Part shown: positions 41,715-52,577 of the stretch, piece by piece | How positions within the stretch are numbered: the stretch's first letter is position 1 | How the letters are laid out: each line of letters begins with the position of its first letter | DNA from: Epithemia pelagica | Taxonomy: Eukaryota > Bacillariophyta > Bacillariophyceae > Surirellales > Surirellaceae | Reading direction: 5' to 3' | Length of the DNA stretch: 64,000 nucleotides | Assembly (NCBI GenBank): GCA_946965045.2 | Contig: OX337228.1 | Span: 1,116,001-1,180,000, forward strand | Position numbers and translations under genes: made by a program | The notes under the pieces: generated by a model | Databases searched by the model: none | The model's input: only the letters and a program-made list of their open reading frames with translations | Told to the model about the DNA's origin: nothing

Positions 41715-42497
41715 TGTTACAATCCTCTTGGAATTGCAGAGGCATTGATGCTCGGTAGAGCAGACAATCAGGTAGGTCACCAACCGATACAAACTTCTCA
41801 GGGTCAGAGAAGCAAGCAAGTCGAAGTCTATCAGAAGGATAGTCAGGACACAAAAGAAGATGTGATAAATGGTGATATTGTTAGATTGTGTGTTGATTAC
41901 TACGATAGGTCTACGTGAAATGTTCGGTCCTGCCAAGGGTCATGTGTCATAGGTTCTTGGCGGCAACAGGTTTGGAATAGTTGGAGTCGATTCATGTGAT
42001 GTATATGACATGTATATGTGGACGGATAACATATACAGGGTCAACAGCTCTTGCTTTGGGTTGGCATAGTTGTTTTCATGGGGCGCAGCTTGTTGACAAT
42101 TTGGAGATTGTGGGAATGGAAATATGGTCTCGCGTGATCGTGTGTCGTGCTTGGGATACTTAGACCGTTGGGTCGGATAGATGCCGACAGCGCTCGGATG
42201 TCGCTTGGGCGCGCTCGATGATTTCGGGCGCGTACGCTTAGGGCGTTAGTATAATGTCCGAGCAACGGCCAAATTTACGTCTGTTGTTATACCGCACGAC
42301 CCAGTTTAGTCTTGAGAGTGAGTTCGTCAATCTATTCTCACTTTTCATGATTTGCGAAGAAATATAGGTCGATATAGCGCGAAGCTAGGGAACATACCTC
42401 GAAGCTAGATGGCATGATGCGATAGCACGAGGCTATGTGACATGGGGAATCGATGAGATGTAGAATCTAACCACCATAGACGGTGAGAATTCTAACA
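41715..42497 (-). repeat. Element 2 LTR, 5' copy
   Basis: 783 bp, about 99% identical to 34114-34896, followed directly by CAGTG (42498-42502). As the 5' LTR on the minus strand it should hold the promoter and RNA start. I did not identify a TATA box with confidence. Confidence 0.95.
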
Positions 42498-43914
42498 CAG
42501 TGATGGTTCTGTGGCTCTTTTTACTGGGAGTTTTGGTGCCGTATGCGTCTCTCATGATAACAAACGCCTGTTTGAATTGGCCGGCCCTGCTCCAGGGTTC
42601 AGGACATCTTCGTTCCGAGCAGAAAGCTATGGTTATTTGTCTTTGCTCCGTTCCATCTACCATCTGTGCCTTTTTCATCATCAGCCTCTTACCGGTGACC
42701 TTCATTTCTACACGGACTCCTTAAGTATGATTGAGACTGTCAGCCAAAGGCTTGAATGGCAAGTTGAATATCCCTACTCAACAATGGATCCTGACTGGGA
42801 CTTGCACCAGTCGATCATTTACACGTTGCGTCAGTTTCCTTCGATTCCTCCGCTCAGTCATGTCAAAGCACATCAAGATCGTTATCATCCATATGAGACA
42901 CTCTCTCTCGAAGCCCAGTTGAATGTACAAGCCGACCGCTTAGCTGGCGATTACTTTTACCCCTTGACCCTCTCGTCACGGTTCTGCCCACTTATTACTG
43001 GCACTGTTGCCGCGTTACATGGCCCTTCTGGGACCATCACTTCTAACTACAGAAGCACTCTACGCCGTCTCTCAAGCGATCCGGTGATTACCGAGTACCT
43101 GCAAACAAAACATCATTGGTCACCAGCAGTCTTTGATTCGATTTGCTGGGATACACACGGTTCCGTTATACGCGCCAACTTCCACCGCCGCCACTTTCTC
43201 ACCAAGAATGTTCACAACTGGCTGCCAGTCGGTACCCTCAAACAACACTACGCAACCCACTACACGTGTATGTGCCCTAATTGTCCAACCATTCCAGAAA
43301 ACCGCTCCCACTTTCTTCGTTGCCCATCTAGACGGAATTGGACCGGTCCAATGTTTGATGAACTCAATTCGTTCTGGACTGAGAACTCATTTGATCCATG
43401 CCTTGCTACCATTCTCCGTGAAGTTATGCGCCTTTGGCTAGCTGATACCCCAATTGTTCTCCCAACTGTACCTCCTCAATATCAGGTCTTGATTACCCGC
43501 CAAACACTCGTTGGCTGGGATCAAGTATTCTTTGGTCGTTTTGTTAAAGACTGGATCCGTCTCCAAGATGCTTTCGTTTCTACCCATGAACTGAATCCTA
43601 TCAAGTTTTCTGGTCACCGTTCTATTTGCGGTACTATCAAAATCATATGGCAACATGTACACAACCTGTGGACACGTCGTAACCTTGATGTTCATGGCCA
43701 TAATGCTCCCACCCGAGAAGCCGCCGCTCTCAACCAGGCCCGCCGCGAGATTGTCGAGTTGTATCTTTTACAACCGTCTGTTCCTCCGGCTGACCGCACC
43801 TTCTTTTATGATTCCACAGCAACACATTTCCTTCACGAAACCACATCCACACAACTACATACCTGGCTCAACACATGGCGTCCCGTCATCCTTCATTATG
43901 CTGGACTAGCTTGA
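42498..43914 (+). pseudogene. Reverse transcriptase retroelement, 3' part (RNase H and Cys-His tail)
   Basis: This is the continuation of the element at 31735-34113. Its first codon is completed across the removed insertion, giving the RNase H start SDGSVALFTGSFGAV, with the first catalytic Asp. Further RNase H residues follow: RAESYGYL (Glu), FYTDSLSMI (Asp) and VQADRLAGDY (Asp). A C-terminal region has CMCPNCPTIPENRSHFLRCP, a Cys-His zinc motif of the type seen at the end of LINE-like polyproteins. The stop is at 43912-43914. After it come GC-rich CGGCGCCCGGCGCG and then T-rich DNA (44028-44050), possibly the element's 3' end. Confidence 0.85.
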
Positions 43915-44545
43915 GCTCCTCTCAAGCTACCCTATTTAGTCCTCGCCTAGTTTTCTAGGCCCGGCGCCCGGCGCGTCGGTCGGCGTCATCATGCGTGGTG
44001 CGTGCGGCAGCGTTATAATAGATTTCCAGTTTTTTTTGTTTTTTTTTACGAGTCGGGATTTTGGATGCCCATATATGCGATTGAAACGCGTCCAATGGTC
44101 ATTCCGTCATCGAGAACTCTTGCGCGCACAAGAATGACATCAATTAAATGACAGTCAGTAAAAAGTTTTACTGTACACGCTCGGTAGTCTTTCTCGGGTC
44201 ATCAAGAAATCTTCCGGTTAAGAGACTCTTGCGGGTGATGGTCATTTGATGATACACATTCTTCACTTGTGTTTCCTGCAGAGGTCTATTTTCCTTCCAT
44301 CGAGTGGAAAAGTTTGTTCGAACGGCTGGAGTTGTCACGGCGAGGCAGAGCCGAAGTGAATTGGTCTGAAGCCTTTATCGCCGTAAAGTCCATCTGGCAT
44401 TGACATTTGAGCGTTGGTGTCCCACGTTATTGGCCCACTATTTCGGATATCGTGAAGTCTTTCAACGGTCACAATTCTCGACACACAACAACAGCGTTCT
44501 GCAAACACATTGTCGGTTGGATACTCCACCTGAATTGACGGAATC
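43915..44545. other. Intergenic, retroelement 3' end to the coiled-coil gene
   Basis: A GC-rich stretch (43955-44000) is followed by a T-rich one (44028-44050), probably the end of the retroelement. The rest should contain the promoter and 5' UTR of the coiled-coil gene. No domain is seen in its short frames. Confidence 0.5.
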
Positions 44546-46225
44546 ATGGCGGAACGAATGGATCTTGGGAACGAGTCGATCCCCACGTCATCTCTTTTGC
44601 CGGAGAAGAATGGACTTCCCAACACCCAATTGCAGAAGACCCTGAGCGAGAAAAGCGTGAAATATCAGGAAAAGTTGTACTGGCTCAGACTTGAATTGGA
44701 TACAACGCGAAAAGAAAAGCAAGCGGTGGAATCTCGAATGACTAACCTATTTCGTGATATGCAAGCGCTGAAGGAAAACGGAGCAAGTACCAAGTCTTCC
44801 GAGAATGGAAACCAAAGTGAAATCGATGCTTTGGTGCAAAAGCATGAACGCCTGGTTCGAACTCTCCAGTCACAAATTGAACTCTTGAGAGCATCTAGCG
44901 ACCAAGTCGTCCAGAGTCTCAAAGATGAAATTCGTGATCTTGTGGATGACAAGTCACGTTCTGAAATGGATCTCATGAATAAGATGGCGGATTTGGAAAA
45001 GGAGAAAGATGAAATGGTAAATCGGGCTGGTGGGAAGGATGAATCCTTGAAACCGGGAGACAATGCCGAGCTCAAGTTGGAGATTCAACAATTACGTCAA
45101 GAGAAGGCAGCACTGGCTGAAGAACTACGCCAAGAACGGACCACTTCGCGAGAGACCATCTCTGCTCTGAGGCACGACAAGACAAGTTTGACGGAGCAAG
45201 TGGAGAAGATGCAAGGAGATTTGTTGGTTTTGCGTGCTTCTGTCGACACTGTCAATTCCATTGACCAGATGAAGCAAGATCGGGATGAATCCATGAAAGC
45301 GCTTGAACGAGTTGCCCAGCTATGGGAAAGGAGCGACAAAACACTCAACAATCTCGAATCGCTGGTGGAACAGCTTCAAGACGATGAGGAGGAAGAAGAT
45401 GAAGAGACTGACAAGTCGCGAATGCTGGACACCTTGGAGAGTGCATCCCTGTTTCATGGGCAGGTCAAAGTGGCTCTCATGCTGATTGAATTGAAACTTC
45501 GAAACACTCTCGCTTGTTTGAAGAATGATGCTTCCCAGTTGGCTGTGGCAGTGACGGATCCTAGTATTGCGGAACAAATAAAAAATGCCCAATCGGAGGC
45601 TTTGGCTGATATTCGAAAGGTTCAAGATCAAGTTCAAACCCAAATGGAAAAACTCGAAACCAGGTCTGCCCAGGAGTCGACTGAAGTAAGAAATACGCTG
45701 GAAGGCAAAATGAAGGAAATGAAAGAGCTGCAAGAACGCCAGGTACAATTGGAAGAGGACATTCACAAGATGTCGGTTGAGGAGTTGAGTGCCATGGCAC
45801 GGGAGCATTCTTCATCCGAGAACCAGCAAGTCGAACTCTTTGTTAGTCGCACAATCTTGGAACGGTTGCAAAACGAAGTTGTTCTTGTAGTGAAGCGAGT
45901 ACAAGAAAAGAACGAGGCGATTGGAAAGTTGGAAACCACGATTGACGAACTCAAAGTTCGTGAACGTACCTTGATTGATGAGTTGAAACGACTGATGAAT
46001 GCGCAGTCGACTCAAACCCTACAAGATCGAGAGAAATTGCCCCTGATGAAACTGCTGCAAGAAATGGGGTCCGATACCGAAGATTTGTTTGTGGAGGAAG
46101 AAATATTGGAAGAAGAAATCATTGAAGAGGAGATTATCGAGGATTCGAGATCGTCAGCGCCTTTGACATCGGTTTCCCGTGTCCCCATGATTGAAGAGGA
46201 AGAGGAAGAAATTGTGGAAGATTGA
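44546..46225 (+). CDS. Coiled-coil protein of unknown function
   Basis: 559 residues from an ATG at 44546. Nearly all of it is heptad-rich coiled coil (from about residue 30, e.g. LKLEIQQLRQEKAALAEEL). It is broken by an acidic stretch (DDEEEEDEE, about 275-285) and ends in a very acidic Glu/Ile-rich tail (VEEEILEEEIIEEEIIED). There is no signal peptide, membrane segment or catalytic motif. Long coiled coils of this type often act as cytoskeletal, centrosomal or tethering proteins, but nothing here is specific. It starts 630 bases after the retroelement and is convergent with the glycosyltransferase gene. Confidence 0.85.
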   Translation: MAERMDLGNESIPTSSLLPEKNGLPNTQLQKTLSEKSVKYQEKLYWLRLELDTTRKEKQAVESRMTNLFRDMQALKENGASTKSSENGNQSEIDALVQKHERLVRTLQSQIELLRASSDQVVQSLKDEIRDLVDDKSRSEMDLMNKMADLEKEKDEMVNRAGGKDESLKPGDNAELKLEIQQLRQEKAALAEELRQERTTSRETISALRHDKTSLTEQVEKMQGDLLVLRASVDTVNSIDQMKQDRDESMKALERVAQLWERSDKTLNNLESLVEQLQDDEEEEDEETDKSRMLDTLESASLFHGQVKVALMLIELKLRNTLACLKNDASQLAVAVTDPSIAEQIKNAQSEALADIRKVQDQVQTQMEKLETRSAQESTEVRNTLEGKMKEMKELQERQVQLEEDIHKMSVEELSAMAREHSSSENQQVELFVSRTILERLQNEVVLVVKRVQEKNEAIGKLETTIDELKVRERTLIDELKRLMNAQSTQTLQDREKLPLMKLLQEMGSDTEDLFVEEEILEEEIIEEEIIEDSRSSAPLTSVSRVPMIEEEEEEIVED

Positions 46226-46532
46226 GGTTGTGTCATAAACCAGGCTTTTTCACGGGGATATAGAATCTTGAGAGATGGGAAATTTACTCTGGATATTAGT
46301 AAGAAGAATCCATCAGCTCCTATAATGGCCCATTTCTGATCTATAACGAAAGGAGATTAAAATAATACTATGGAAGAATACATCGTTATGCTTAAGTTGA
46401 GGCAGATGTACACATGGCTTGCTTCGACAGCATAGATCAGTCTTATAAATGAACCGGTGGATCGGGGAGCCATTTGCCAAAAAAGACGGAACAGACGGGT
46501 GGGTCAAAGACGTTGTGCCCCCAACAACCTGC
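46226..46532. other. Intergenic between convergent genes
   Basis: Short spacer holding the 3' UTRs of the coiled-coil gene and the glycosyltransferase gene. No structured terminator was recognised. Confidence 0.6.
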
Positions 46533-48221
46533 TCACTGTTTCGTTGTTTGTTTTCTAGATTTGCTCGAGGAATACCGCCATGCCTGGTAAAATTCCCGTC
46601 CAGTGCCAGGCTCAATTAGTATATCCTTATCCCGACCAGCAGCTTTCAGTATATCGCGTCTCCAGTAGCGCAGAAACAAACGTTCCCACCCCTTCTCAAA
46701 ATCGGCATTGACAAAGGCATCGCTACGAACATAATCGCGCATTGCACGCAGCATGTCAAGTTTGCTCATACTTCTCATGGCCCGAAGGTTCATTTCTAGC
46801 ACTGGCAAGTTTTCAAACAGTCCATAGGTCCCACCTAGTCGTGTAGATACAATGGGGATAACGCCGAGCAACAATAATTCGTAGGTTCGGTAGCACTCCC
46901 ATCCTGCACCATCGGGGCTAATCCCAAAAAGATATTGTGAGGCCGCTTGATAAAGCTGATGGTTGGGTACTTTGGCTGTGGAATTGCACGATACTCCGAC
47001 TCGTTTCCTCGTTTCATTCTGACCGATATCACTGCACAGGTGGTTAAAGATGGGTTGTCGATGAGCCTTGGAAGCTGGATTGATTCCAAACTTGATAAAC
47101 ATGGTATCGTAAAAGGCATCTTCAATCGCAGCCAAATCGGCGGATGGGTCCTCTAATAGGTCCCAGACGGCTGCATTGGTCCATCTCTTTATCTCGTCTC
47201 CGGAAAAGGGGTTGGTAAAGTTGCGCAATTCTAAATATCGGGTCAAATACCGACTTTGGTCGTGCCATTTTGAAAGTCCCAGAGGAAATCCCACCAATTT
47301 GGCAAGAGCTGTATCGTAGTTTTCGTCTTTTCTTATTAGGGGAAGGAAGACCGATTGTGCGTACAGTTTCATAAGTCTCCTGTCCTTCTTGAGAGGCTCT
47401 GGTAGTACTGGGGAATTGAGGTCCGTTTCGGACGTGATAAGAACAAACTTGGTTCTGATATCGGGAGCAATTTCGTTGAAAAATTTTGTGACGTTTGAGG
47501 CATAGTTGTCAATATGGATTATTGTGCCTCGTTGTATGCAAGGCAAAATGTTCATGTTGAAGCTTAGGTCATCCTCGTCTGTCTTCAGATGTGTGGCAAA
47601 GAAGGACAATCCCTTTCTAGTCGAGAATCGTTCAATGACAAGATCTGCGACATCCAATCCATCGACCGTGTTGATTATGTGATGATCGTCTTGATCTAAG
47701 GAAATGGCAACTGTTTCGGCACAACAACGAGTTTTTGTCTTGATGTTCTCCTTACATTTCTTTTGTGGGACAAACCATGGATCAGCACGTTCATAGACGG
47801 TCGCTTCTTCATAGGCGGTTTTGTACATTTTCTTTACGTGCTTGAGCTTTTGTGGGACAAACTCTTGGTTGGGGTACTCATGATATCGCTTGATAGTCAT
47901 CACTGCGTTTGGATAGGAAGTTGCTGTGTTTTGGCCGATGTCGACTCCAACAGATTCCATAACTCTCTCTTCTGCGTGAACAACATCTGATGTTGCGCCA
48001 TTCTTTACGCTCTCCTCCTCCGCCACTAGAGACGCCGATGATGGTTGGTCATATCGAAAGCATGGTGCGGTAGCAGCCCCCTTATAAAAGTTCCGTGCTA
48101 GGAGCTCGTCCACAACCGCTAGCTGATAGAAAATATATACCAATGCCGCGGCAGAGAGTCCCAAGACCAGGCAGATTCTTCTCATGTACGCCTGCTTTGT
48201 CATCTGGTTCTGCTTTGTCAT
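46533..48221 (-). CDS. Exostosin-like type II membrane glycosyltransferase
   Basis: 562 residues. The short cytosolic tail (MTKQNQMTKQAYMRRI) is followed by one membrane span (about 17-37, LVLGLSAAALVYIFYQLAVV). A stem and a large lumenal domain follow, the usual Golgi glycosyltransferase topology. The C-terminal third has the exostosin/GT47-type donor-binding region: YLFGISPDGAGWECYRTYE, then LLLLGVIPIVSTRLGG. Several NxS/T sites are present. It probably transfers a sugar to glycans in the Golgi; donor and acceptor cannot be told. An 18-bp tandem repeat at the start codon gives in-frame ATGs at 48221, 48203 and 48185, so the exact start is uncertain by up to 12 residues. Confidence 0.78.
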   Translation of the reverse strand: MTKQNQMTKQAYMRRICLVLGLSAAALVYIFYQLAVVDELLARNFYKGAATAPCFRYDQPSSASLVAEEESVKNGATSDVVHAEERVMESVGVDIGQNTATSYPNAVMTIKRYHEYPNQEFVPQKLKHVKKMYKTAYEEATVYERADPWFVPQKKCKENIKTKTRCCAETVAISLDQDDHHIINTVDGLDVADLVIERFSTRKGLSFFATHLKTDEDDLSFNMNILPCIQRGTIIHIDNYASNVTKFFNEIAPDIRTKFVLITSETDLNSPVLPEPLKKDRRLMKLYAQSVFLPLIRKDENYDTALAKLVGFPLGLSKWHDQSRYLTRYLELRNFTNPFSGDEIKRWTNAAVWDLLEDPSADLAAIEDAFYDTMFIKFGINPASKAHRQPIFNHLCSDIGQNETRKRVGVSCNSTAKVPNHQLYQAASQYLFGISPDGAGWECYRTYELLLLGVIPIVSTRLGGTYGLFENLPVLEMNLRAMRSMSKLDMLRAMRDYVRSDAFVNADFEKGWERLFLRYWRRDILKAAGRDKDILIEPGTGREFYQAWRYSSSKSRKQTTKQ

Positions 48222-49001
48222 TTGGTTCTCAGATGGCTTACGACGGAGTAAGGAGCAAAGGCAGGAACATCAAGGGACTTTCCCTTCTACGCGCCATTCT
48301 TGTCGCCATTTCTAATCTCTGATCTGCCAAGATCCAAATATGAATGACAAGAATAGAAGATGAATTGCGATTCGTGACTAAAACTCATTCAATCATTTTA
48401 ACCTTAACCTTGATAATGATCATTTTTCATTGGGTGGATTCGGATTTGGGGGGGTCACAAGCAATGGTCAAAAGTCAAAAATTTTTTAATGTCGAACATC
48501 CAATCGCTCGGAAAGCGAACAACATATATATATTGTTAGCACTTATGTAAGTAAGAATGCGAGGAATTACGCGGTGATCGATGGGCTTAAGTACGGAAAG
48601 ATGCATAACAAATAATAATAGGGGATCAGATAAAGCCAAAACCAAAATTACAGGATGGATGAGTGATGAGTGGGTCTTTTTGAGTTGTTGGTGCAGGTTA
48701 CTTTAGTGTATCAACTATCAACCTTTGTTCTTGCTTCGACGTTCGCGTTGGTTCTATCCTTCACCAGAAGATCGAGCTGGTTGAAACTATCTTGGTGACA
48801 ACGTCAGGACCGTAAGGGGGAAGAAGCCTTTCTCCGTAATTTCGTTGTAAGAGAGGCTGTTTGGGTGAATCCTCGGGAACGGAGATTCTTGGGACTTTCG
48901 GAGGTTGACCCTTTGGTACTGGAGTTCTGAACGGGTCCATTTATCGAGAATCAGAATGAGATTAAGCCGCAATGTTCGCCGATTCTCACAGCCATTGAGC
49001 A
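48222..49001. other. Intergenic between divergent genes
   Basis: It should hold both promoters. Frames at 48787-49068 (-) and 48905-49141 (+) overlap the 5' end of the LRR gene. The plus frame contains MRLSRNVRRFSQPLS, which could be the true N-terminus of the LRR protein if an intron or indel joins it (see that gene). Confidence 0.5.
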
Positions 49002-50489
49002 TTGTCAGTAAGTCCATACAATGGCAATGGTGCCGTTTCACCTGTGACTCTTTTGAGACACTTCCCACTCGTAGCCAGCCCCTGCAATCTAATCAACGCT
49101 CCCAATTGTGTTTCTTGCTTCACTGCAGCTTGTACGGATAAGTTGATTTCCAACGATCCTTCCTTTGTGGAATTGTCGTTGGAACGATTGGGTGACAATT
49201 TCGATCTGGATCGCTTTGTCTTTGCCATTCGTGCCAATGAAACTGTCCGTCATGTGTGTTTCTCAGGTACCTTTGTTCGAGAGTTGCAAGAACAACAGTG
49301 GCATCTCATGCTGGAATCCATCGGTCATTTGCGTACTTTGGAAGAATTGCAAATATGGTGTTCCACGATTCCAACGGCTGTCTTTGCCTCCATGATTCGT
49401 CATGCGCGTGCCTTACAAAAGGTCTACTTTTTTCGAGTCGGTCTGGATGGTTCGCAACAAGACATGGACATGCTGGCCGACGCAATTGAAACTCATGAGA
49501 GTCTGAGAGACATTCGAATTGGTGGTTTTCATCTTACCAATAACCCCAACAACCATAATGCACACCCGGACAACAACATTCGTCTTGATCGAGTGGTAGA
49601 AGCGTTGGCAGTCGCAAAGGGCCTTGAAGTTGTAAGTCTGCAACTGTCGAGTGCCCAGCAAACAGTCCCGTTTGGAACCGCTGCGATTGAAAAGTTGATG
49701 CAATCGAAATCCATTACGGATTTGTACCTTTCCAGGTTGGGTTTGGGACAAGATCATCTGACCGTCATTTCACAAGGCCTACCCAGCAACAAGACTCTGC
49801 GCGTCTTGGATATATTTGGTAACAATATTGAAAATGAGCATGTCATTGCAATGGCCAATGCACTAAAGGAAAACACTTCTGTGGAAATCTTGGTGTTACC
49901 GTGCCCTACCAATGATTTGTCTGTCGAAAGCTGTGCGGCAATTTCGGATGCTCTCAAACACAATAGTACCTTGTCGACGTTAAATTTGCCTCGAAGTAAT
50001 CTGAACGACGAAGGTATTTTCCATCTCGCTGAAGGATTGACAGTGAACAAGACATTGAAGAAGGTAGAAGTCGGTGTGAGTAAGACAGTGGGTGATACTG
50101 GAGTACAAGCCTTGATGGACATGTTGGAGACCAACTACGAATTGGAACGGTTGGTTGTTTCCAGTGCAGACCAGTCGATTAAGGAAAAGACGGAATATTA
50201 CATGCGATTAAATGAAGTGGGGCGTGGAAAACTGTTGAGCGATGGGAAGGCAACCCGTGAACAGTGGGTGGAAATGCTTATTTCAGTCGTGAATGATTTG
50301 GACTGTTTGTTCTATTTCATCACGTCCAATCCAACTTTGTGCAATCAATTTGTCAATCCGACTGGGGCCGATGTCATTATCACCCAAGAGATCAAAATTA
50401 CCCGTCGTCATACCCTAAGCGGCTTTGGAAGTTCAAAACGAAGGGATGGCGATGAAATGGAAAGACCTCGTCGAGCTTCTGCGTTTTGA
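49002..50489 (+). CDS. Leucine-rich repeat (ribonuclease-inhibitor type) protein
   Basis: About 490 residues. Repeats of 26-30 residues run from about residue 50 to 410, e.g. LRVLDIFGNNIENEHVIAMA and LSTLNLPRSNLNDEGIFHLA, with a helical C-terminal region. Such repeats bind protein partners; there is no kinase, membrane span or nucleotide-binding site. The frame opens at 49002 with a TTG and has no ATG before the repeats. The start must therefore lie upstream in another frame. GTCAGTAAGT at about 49002-49012 looks like a donor site after MRLSRNVRRFSQPLSIV, but I found no acceptor that keeps frame; a one-base indel is the alternative. The C-terminus is Arg/Ser-rich. Confidence 0.78.
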   Translation: MSVSPYNGNGAVSPVTLLRHFPLVASPCNLINAPNCVSCFTAACTDKLISNDPSFVELSLERLGDNFDLDRFVFAIRANETVRHVCFSGTFVRELQEQQWHLMLESIGHLRTLEELQIWCSTIPTAVFASMIRHARALQKVYFFRVGLDGSQQDMDMLADAIETHESLRDIRIGGFHLTNNPNNHNAHPDNNIRLDRVVEALAVAKGLEVVSLQLSSAQQTVPFGTAAIEKLMQSKSITDLYLSRLGLGQDHLTVISQGLPSNKTLRVLDIFGNNIENEHVIAMANALKENTSVEILVLPCPTNDLSVESCAAISDALKHNSTLSTLNLPRSNLNDEGIFHLAEGLTVNKTLKKVEVGVSKTVGDTGVQALMDMLETNYELERLVVSSADQSIKEKTEYYMRLNEVGRGKLLSDGKATREQWVEMLISVVNDLDCLFYFITSNPTLCNQFVNPTGADVIITQEIKITRRHTLSGFGSSKRRDGDEMERPRRASAF

Positions 50490-51020
50490 AACAATCCAAA
50501 CCGAGAATGGAGGGTTGGGGACACCGTCACTGTGTACTACTGTGTCTCTCTTTCTCGTTGGGTATCCATCCATGACACATCATTCTAGATTTAAACCACG
50601 CCTTACGTAATGCCATTGATCTATTCTAGGGACAGCTGTGATATGGGAGGCTCATTAGTGACATTGGGATATCTTCTGGTCGAGTGCTGAGTCCTTCCAA
50701 AAGAGAACGGACAAAGGTCACCGCTCTTCCTCTTGTCGGCTCTCGATAGGCGGCACATTGAGGATCTGGATGTACGAAAACGAAGGAACTTTCCAATCGA
50801 TCGCGATGGACTTGACAAATAATGGCGTTCATGCTTAACGTCCATTCAGTTTTCTATAGAGCGTGTATTCAGTAGCTTCTCTTCACAAACAAAAAATGAA
50901 CGATTCTTACTTATTCGAATATTTAATGTATTCTCATTGTCTCTGAGCTATCGAATTTAGTTTTCAGACTTGCCGTCGTCATCCGCACACACACAACATA
51001 TCCGTACCCCGATCTACTCC
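50490..51020. other. Intergenic between convergent genes
   Basis: It holds the 3' UTRs of the LRR and BTB-like genes. Frames at 50621-50845 (-) are short and show no domain. Confidence 0.5.
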
Positions 51021-51815
51021 TTACGAACGATTACTGCGGAAGGGGTTTTTCCTCTTGGGACTGGCATCAGGGGGGCTGTCGTTCTCGGGGATCGTAAAGA
51101 CCTCCGGGGCAGCGCTGTACGTCTTTTCCTTGTACGACATGAGCTTTTCCTTGACGAACTGGTTGCCAACTTCGTAGGCGTTGAGCAAATGAGCCTTGTA
51201 GGAGAGGGCCACAGCATCGACCAACATTTCAACGTCCATTTCTGGTTCGTGGCTGCGTTCCCCTTCAAAGTATTCTTGGAGGACCTTGTCGCACAACTTT
51301 CGGCCTTGGGGGAAATCATAGTGATCATAGTACTCGCCAACAATCAAGACATCCTTGGCCATCATGTCACGAGATTCGACCGGATCCAAATATTTCATCA
51401 TGAGATCCCAAGTTTCTTCATCGATATCAGGGAAGGAAATTTCGTACGGTTTGCTGGCATTCTCATTCATGAAGCTTTCAATCATGGTATCCACGTAGAC
51501 ACTGTGCTCGGCCATGGTGGCTGACTGGTACCAACGAGTGACAGGTTCTTCTCCATCTTCACCTCCAATCACAATTTTCAGATCGCATTGGGTGGACTTC
51601 ATGGTGCGAGACACCATCAAGGCTGCCGAGCGCATTCCAAATTTCTTCTTTTTGACTGGAGTTACTTCTTGAGGGGCGGCGACAGTTTCCGTGACGGCTT
51701 CGGTGGTGGCTGTGCCGGTTTCCAAGGTAGGCTTCATATCGTCGACCTTGAGAGGAGCCGCTTCGGGCACAGGTTCACCATCGACCAAGTACTTGGGAGT
51801 TTCACTCATACTCAT
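51021..51815 (-). CDS. BTB/POZ-like domain protein
   Basis: 264 residues from an ATG at 51815 (a second ATG two codons on). After a Thr/Glu-rich disordered start and a basic patch (VKKKKFG), residues about 78-150 resemble a BTB fold. CDLKIVIGG is the first strand, ATMAEHSVYVDTMIESFM matches the helix after the usual dimer strand, and ISFPDIDEETWDLMMKYLDP matches the following strand and helix. A helical region and a basic tail (SPKRKNPFRSNRS) follow. BTB domains dimerise and often recruit Cullin-3. The match is by pattern only, and the central histidine typical of many BTB proteins is not obvious. Confidence 0.6.
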   Translation of the reverse strand: MSMSETPKYLVDGEPVPEAAPLKVDDMKPTLETGTATTEAVTETVAAPQEVTPVKKKKFGMRSAALMVSRTMKSTQCDLKIVIGGEDGEEPVTRWYQSATMAEHSVYVDTMIESFMNENASKPYEISFPDIDEETWDLMMKYLDPVESRDMMAKDVLIVGEYYDHYDFPQGRKLCDKVLQEYFEGERSHEPEMDVEMLVDAVALSYKAHLLNAYEVGNQFVKEKLMSYKEKTYSAAPEVFTIPENDSPPDASPKRKNPFRSNRS

Positions 51816-52577
51816 CTGTTTCTCTTATAATGATTTGATATGACTTGACTTTGAAGGATACGTCGGGATAATGACCAATCTATGACAAAGAATGGAAAGT
51901 CTTCAGTGGTATCCTCGCTCTCTGCTTCCAACAGTGCTCCACTGTTGATTCCTTCGTTAGGGACAGATGTGTCCGTTTCTCTCTCAAGATGTCCCCCAGA
52001 ACCTGGGTCATAGTCATTTAGAGAAAAGGACCAAACCAAACGATTGTCCCCATAATTACTATCTATCGCTTGAGCAAAATATATTATGTAATATGTTTAT
52101 TTAATCCGATGTTTCATCACGCAGGGGTGTATACCCATGGAATTTTAAGCGTTAAAACTGACTCAGACTTAACGTCTTCTACGAACGCATCCATTTGAAA
52201 TAACAGGTTCCGATTTGGGGGATCCGTCTCGCTCCCCCCTCCACGCGTACGTTGTACAACGTGGGACTGACGCATGTGACGCCATACACGGGACTCATGG
52301 TGCACGACCAATCACTGATCCTAGCTGTGACCCCAGCAGCAAGCCATGGATGTCACAATCGTGGCTTCTTTGTGCTCTCTATCCATCACCCATCAACCAA
52401 GAGACAGAAGATCGTCGTTGAAAGATTGTTTGAACAACTTCGTCTTGGTCGACTCTATCGTCCCACAAAGATCCTGGAGAGAAGAAGACTTTTGGTGTTG
52501 GTTGCTGCGGTTGACCTGTTTTCGGCAATACTTGGACACTGTGATCGGAGGATTTCATATCCAGCCGCAGAATCAAG
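51816..52577. other. Intergenic between divergent BTB-like and PPR genes
   Basis: Both promoters should be here. Overlapping frames at 51812-52039 (-) and 52252-52645 (+) show no domain; the latter overlaps the PPR start in other frames. Confidence 0.5.

Larger units (their letters stand above)
34114..42497 (-). mobile_element. Element 2: Ty1/copia LTR retrotransposon, 8384 bp, nested in the RT retroelement
   Basis: It is bounded by 783-bp LTRs (34114-34896 and 41715-42497) with TGTTA...TAACA ends and the 5-bp duplication CAGTG. It reads on the minus strand: 5' LTR, primer-binding site (41700-41714), an additional ORF (41678-40899), gag-pol from 40578, a GGGGAG purine tract and the 3' LTR. 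The LTRs differ at about seven bases by eye (roughly 99% identity), so it is older than element 1. Pol is broken by one TGA at 35875. Confidence 0.95.
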
